This document shows positions 15,257 through 17,674 of a stretch of DNA of 17,674 nucleotides, piece by piece. Source of the stretch: Actinomycetes bacterium (GTDB lineage: Bacteria; Planctomycetota; Phycisphaerae; JAACET01); NCBI GenBank assembly GCA_030631725.1, contig DAOVKO010000012.1, positions 1 to 17,674 of the forward strand, given 5' to 3'. Each line of letters begins with the position of its first letter. Positions within the stretch are counted from its first letter, which is position 1. The notes under the pieces were generated by a model. The model searched no databases. It saw only the letters and a program-made list of their open reading frames with translations, and was not told where the DNA came from. A program made the position numbers and the translations under genes.

Positions 15257-15892
15257 CTATGGCTTCCTGGCTCGGCGAATCAACACCGATATCAATCCCA
15301 GACCTAATACTGCCAGCGTGGCGGGCTCGGGAAGGGAGACCGTGTCGATCTCGATTTGCAGGAGGTTACCGGGGATGATGCCAGCACCAGTGTTCCCTAA
15401 GATCGTGATCTGCTCCCGATCCGGATTGGGGAAAATCTCGAAGTCGATGTAGTGCTCAATGGCAAGCCCCGGCCCCGAGCTACCCACGAGGCTGACCAAC
15501 GTTGGTCCTTCGGGGTCGAATGCAGTAACCTGGGCGATGATCAACTCGCCCAACACCGGGCCATCAAAGAACATCCGAATTCGCATGAGCTTGAACGATA
15601 GAGGATCGATGAAGTTCGGCAGGTCTATCACTGTGTTCAGGCCGTTATCGGAAGCTGCCGGGACCGTGGGGTCAAGGTTGTAGATCGAGAAGCCGGTCTC
15701 GAAGAGGGTCGTGTTCCACGGGATGTGCGGGTTCGACACCCAATCGAAGACGGCGTGGACGGAGTTGTCATCTCCTCGATAGTCGGGGACGTTTGACACG
15801 GCACTCGCTGGGCCGGCGCTGACCAACAGAACTGCAGTGATCAGCAATACGAATGAGATGACCCAGAGTGGCTTCATAGCCTTGGTACACAC
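15257..15892 (-). CDS. PEP-CTERM sorting domain protein, GTG start
   Basis: A 211-residue exported protein. I start it at GTG (complement of 15890-15892) because AAGGAGG (complement of 15901-15907) stands 8 bases before it; ATG 15877 would be too far from that site and the longer upstream reading frame is not protein-like. The signal peptide runs to about residue 31 (core WVISFVLLITAVLLVSAG). The mature region starts with a PDYRGDDNSVHAVFDW pattern that I associate with planctomycete secreted proteins, and has no recognised enzyme motif. The C-terminus has LPEPATLAVLGLGLISVLIR and a basic tail, an exosortase signal. It is the first of two tandem PEP-CTERM genes, downstream of the terminator at 16116-16147. 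I see no convincing promoter. Confidence 0.85.
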   Translation of the reverse strand: MCTKAMKPLWVISFVLLITAVLLVSAGPASAVSNVPDYRGDDNSVHAVFDWVSNPHIPWNTTLFETGFSIYNLDPTVPAASDNGLNTVIDLPNFIDPLSFKLMRIRMFFDGPVLGELIIAQVTAFDPEGPTLVSLVGSSGPGLAIEHYIDFEIFPNPDREQITILGNTGAGIIPGNLLQIEIDTVSLPEPATLAVLGLGLISVLIRRARKP

Positions 15893-15897
15893 GGCGG

Positions 15898-15907
15898 TAA
15901 CCTCCTT
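15898..15907 (-). promoter_or_regulatory. Shine-Dalgarno site that fixes a GTG start
   Basis: On the minus strand AAGGAGGTTA ends three... bases short of full overlap with the spacer; its core AAGGAGG (15901-15907) lies 8 bases before GTG (15890-15892). This near-perfect anti-16S match decides the start of the 211-residue PEP-CTERM gene over the ATG at 15877. Confidence 0.75.
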
Positions 15908-16115
15908 AGAATAGGTTAGTATTCGAACCGCAACAAAATGTCTGCAAACGACTATCTGGCACAGTCGCCTTTTGGTCGCTTCCTTCAAGAGGCTAGACGG
16001 AATCAGACGGCTGGTTGTGACGGTTCAAGTCCAAGAAAATCACATTTTTTTGCAGATATGTGACGGGACGGTCTTACAGTCGTAGCCGCCCGGTCTGGGG
16101 AGATGCGCACATACC
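15908..16115. other. Non-coding gap with minor hairpins
   Basis: No credible gene. Small inverted repeats are CGACT/AGTCG (15949-15953, 15963-15967) and TCACAT/ATGTGA (16040-16045, 16058-16063). It should contain the minus-strand promoter for the tandem PEP-CTERM genes, but I cannot identify a good -35/-10 pair. Confidence 0.4.
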
Positions 16116-16147
16116 AAAAGGGGCCAGCCGTCAAGCCAGCCCCTTTT
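16116..16147 (-). terminator. Intrinsic terminator, possibly bidirectional
   Basis: AAAAGGGGC (16116-16124) and GCCCCTTTT (16139-16147) form a 9-base stem with a 14-base loop. On the minus strand the stem ends in a TTTT run, and the plus strand has a T5 run. It lies just downstream of the orphan PEP-CTERM tail and would end the rnfD-scpB transcript. Confidence 0.75.
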
Positions 16148-16172
16148 TATAAGATCGACCAAGCCAAGCAAC

Positions 16173-16253
16173 TCAGGTTGATCGTTTACGCCTCAGCAAT
16201 ACCAGACCACCCAGCAACACTAGGGCCAGCGTGGCGGGGCGGGGAATCTGGCT
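16173..16253 (-). pseudogene. Orphan PEP-CTERM anchor remnant, PEP altered to PRP
   Basis: Read on the minus strand, 26 codons from 16253 to the stop at 16173-16175 give SQIPRPATLALVLLGGLVLL, then RRKRST. This has every part of an exosortase anchor (proline-flanked motif, hydrophobic helix, basic tail) except that the Glu of PEP is Arg. The same frame is closed by TAG at 16254-16256, so no protein body or start is attached. The DNA CCCGCCACGCTGGC is shared with the 211-residue PEP-CTERM gene nearby. It lies between the stop of scpB and a terminator. I read it as the tail of a lost PEP-CTERM gene whose body was deleted. Confidence 0.65.
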
Positions 16254-16282
16254 CTACAGACACCATCTAGCTTTTGTGGGTT

Positions 16283-17011
16283 TTAGCTGGTTTTTTCTTG
16301 GGGGTTTTCTTCGGCAGTGTCTGGGGGAGTGTCATCCTCGGCTGAGGGAATCTCTTCAGTCGGCTGATCCTCTTTGGGCGCACTTTCTTTTTGTGGTTGG
16401 AGCTCCGAAACTTTGGGCAGGTCCAACAGGCTGTTGAGGGCGAAAACCTCCAGGAATTTTCGCGTCGTGCCGTAGAGCAGCGGTCTGCCCAGCTCCTGGG
16501 CTCGGCCAACGATCCTGACGAGCCCTTTTTCCATCAGGTTGCGCATCATATCCCCGGCGGCCACTCCGCGGATGGCCTCCACCGTTACCCGCATCACCGG
16601 CTGCTTGTAAGCCACGATGGCCAGCGTCTCCAGGGCAGCCTGTGAGAGTTTGCTTTCCTGCCGCGTTCGCAGCAATTGCTTGAGCCAATCGTTGTATTCC
16701 GGCAGCGTCAGCATCACGTACCCCCCGGCGATTTGCTCGATGTGGTAGGCTGAGCCTCGCTTGCTGTACTCGCTGTTGAGCTCCTCGATCAGCTTGCGGA
16801 CCTGCCGAGCACTACCGGCCCCGGCTACCTTAGCGATCTTGGAAGCCTCCAACGGCTCATTACTGGCAAAGAGGATCGCTTCAACCACCGAACGCAGAGT
16901 TACTTCCTGCTGCAGGTCGTTGGGGACCAATTCAACTTCAGCCCGCTCGGGATTTGCTTCGGTTATGTTTTCTGTGCTTTGATCCTGCTGAATATCCTGC
17001 TCCTGGCTCAT
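16283..17011 (-). CDS. scpB: Segregation and condensation protein B
   Basis: A 242-residue ScpB, which dimerises and binds ScpA to form the SMC condensin that compacts and separates chromosomes. Residues about 36-110 make the first winged-helix domain (VTLRSVVEAILFASNEPL is the family's opening). Residues about 115-195 make the second, with the signature LSQAALETLAIVAYKQPV followed by RVTVEAIRGV, and GRAQELGRPLLYGTT at 169-183. The last 45 residues are a charged, Pro- and Glu-rich tail not needed for the fold. The ribosome binding site is weak (AAAGGG, 13 bases before ATG). It follows rnfD by 43 bases on the same strand; scpA, often a neighbour, is not visible. Confidence 0.94.
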   Translation of the reverse strand: MSQEQDIQQDQSTENITEANPERAEVELVPNDLQQEVTLRSVVEAILFASNEPLEASKIAKVAGAGSARQVRKLIEELNSEYSKRGSAYHIEQIAGGYVMLTLPEYNDWLKQLLRTRQESKLSQAALETLAIVAYKQPVMRVTVEAIRGVAAGDMMRNLMEKGLVRIVGRAQELGRPLLYGTTRKFLEVFALNSLLDLPKVSELQPQKESAPKEDQPTEEIPSAEDDTPPDTAEENPQEKTS

Positions 17012-17054
17012 ACCGTCTAACTTACCCTTTCAGAGCCGATTTGTCTATCACAAA

Positions 17055-17674
17055 TCAGACGACACTTTGGCTGGCGCGCGGTTTGGGCCGAGTAAGCCAA
17101 TCAATCAGCGGGGTAAGAGTGTTCATCACCAGCAGGGCACTGTAGGCTCCCAGCGGAGCCATCGCCCAACCACCGTATATCCGAGCCACGATGGTCAGCA
17201 CGCCCGCTCCCAGGCCGAAGATAATCTGGCCGGACAGTCGTATTGGCCGAGTCGCCATATCGTTAGCCAGGAAGAAGGCTGCCAGCATCAATCCCCCGCT
17301 GCACAGATGGAAGCTCACGTAACTCAGTCCCACAGCCAGCAGGCGCCACCAATCGCCAAGCCCGTTGGCCGCCCCGGCCTGGCTCATTCCCGACAAGGCC
17401 GGAAACCACACCAATTCACCGCTCGGGCCCAGGGGCATAGGCAGCAGGGCTGCACTGACCGCTGCTGCGAACAGAAAGCTGACCGGCAATTGCCAGCGGA
17501 CGTAGCCGCGATAGATTAGAAAGATCCCGCCCAGCAAGATAGCCACCACCGACGTCTCACCCAGGCCCCCGCCCGTGCAGCCGACCACGGCGTCGGCCAA
17601 TGGCGGCAGGGCCAAGTATATAGCCTGTTCCACTGCCGATGGCCCCATGCCCGACTCGGAGTTTCTAATCTGGC
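17055..17674 (-). CDS. rnfD: Rnf/Nqr electron transport subunit D (5' end outside window)
   Basis: The C-terminal part of an integral membrane subunit of the Rnf complex, which couples ferredoxin:NAD+ electron transfer to ion pumping. The frame is open to the window edge; ATG 17648 is only an internal Met. Recognisable blocks are GGGLGETSVVAILLGGIFLI followed by YRGYVRWQLPVSFL, then SGGLMLAAFFLANDMAT, and GYxxG-like ARIYGGWAMAPLGAYSALLV followed by MNTLTPLIDWLTRPK, all in RnfD order. The covalent FMN site usually lies before the first block, outside the window. NqrB is the close alternative, but the short C-terminus and GGLML block fit RnfD better. The next gene is scpB rather than rnfG. Confidence 0.85.
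   Translation of the reverse strand, partial: QIRNSESGMGPSAVEQAIYLALPPLADAVVGCTGGGLGETSVVAILLGGIFLIYRGYVRWQLPVSFLFAAAVSAALLPMPLGPSGELVWFPALSGMSQAGAANGLGDWWRLLAVGLSYVSFHLCSGGLMLAAFFLANDMATRPIRLSGQIIFGLGAGVLTIVARIYGGWAMAPLGAYSALLVMNTLTPLIDWLTRPKPRASQSVV

Noticed and set aside
16267..16509. An 80-codon minus-strand ORF within scpB.
   Set aside because: It is an alternate frame inside a well-supported scpB gene.

Overview
The window looks like chromosomal DNA from a planctomycete, probably near the Phycisphaerae. The inference rests on four things. There are three complete PEP-CTERM surface proteins plus a PEP-CTERM remnant. One of these also carries a type I dockerin and the 'IDI-RPGS' repeat domain common in that phylum. 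There is a large AsmA-like protein, and there is an Rnf subunit. No rRNA or tRNA gene, CRISPR array or insertion sequence was seen.

Left part (1-3558, + strand): two response regulators in an operon. The first is a receiver-GAF-GGDEF diguanylate cyclase, cut by the window edge. The second is a pseudo-receiver/receiver-GAF-HD-GYP c-di-GMP phosphodiesterase. Their receivers are paralogous, so one upstream kinase may drive synthesis and breakdown of the same messenger. Next comes a 575-base gap with short repeats, a hairpin cluster, a strong sigma-70 promoter and a structured leader that also holds a 54-codon ORF with a good ribosome binding site. This leads into a secreted PEP-CTERM/dockerin protein (4134-5357).

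Middle (5358-7472): a 600-base gap holds short repeats, a decayed C-terminal piece of purN, and a promoter followed by a structured transcript. That transcript ends in an intrinsic terminator with a competing antiterminator pairing, just ahead of two overlapping class I methyltransferase genes. This is the best candidate in the window for an undescribed regulatory RNA.

Right part, + strand (7609-14497): a 1433-residue AsmA-like envelope protein with about six internal repeats; a 764-residue membrane protein with a helical-repeat tail; and a 35-codon lipoprotein-like ORF behind a hairpin-rich leader.

Right part, - strand (14517-17674): reading from the window edge, rnfD (5' end missing), scpB, an orphan PEP-CTERM tail in which PEP reads PRP, a terminator, and then two tandem PEP-CTERM genes. 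No exosortase lies in the window, so sorting of these surface proteins must depend on genes elsewhere. Functional links between the c-di-GMP pair and the surface proteins are inference from proximity only.
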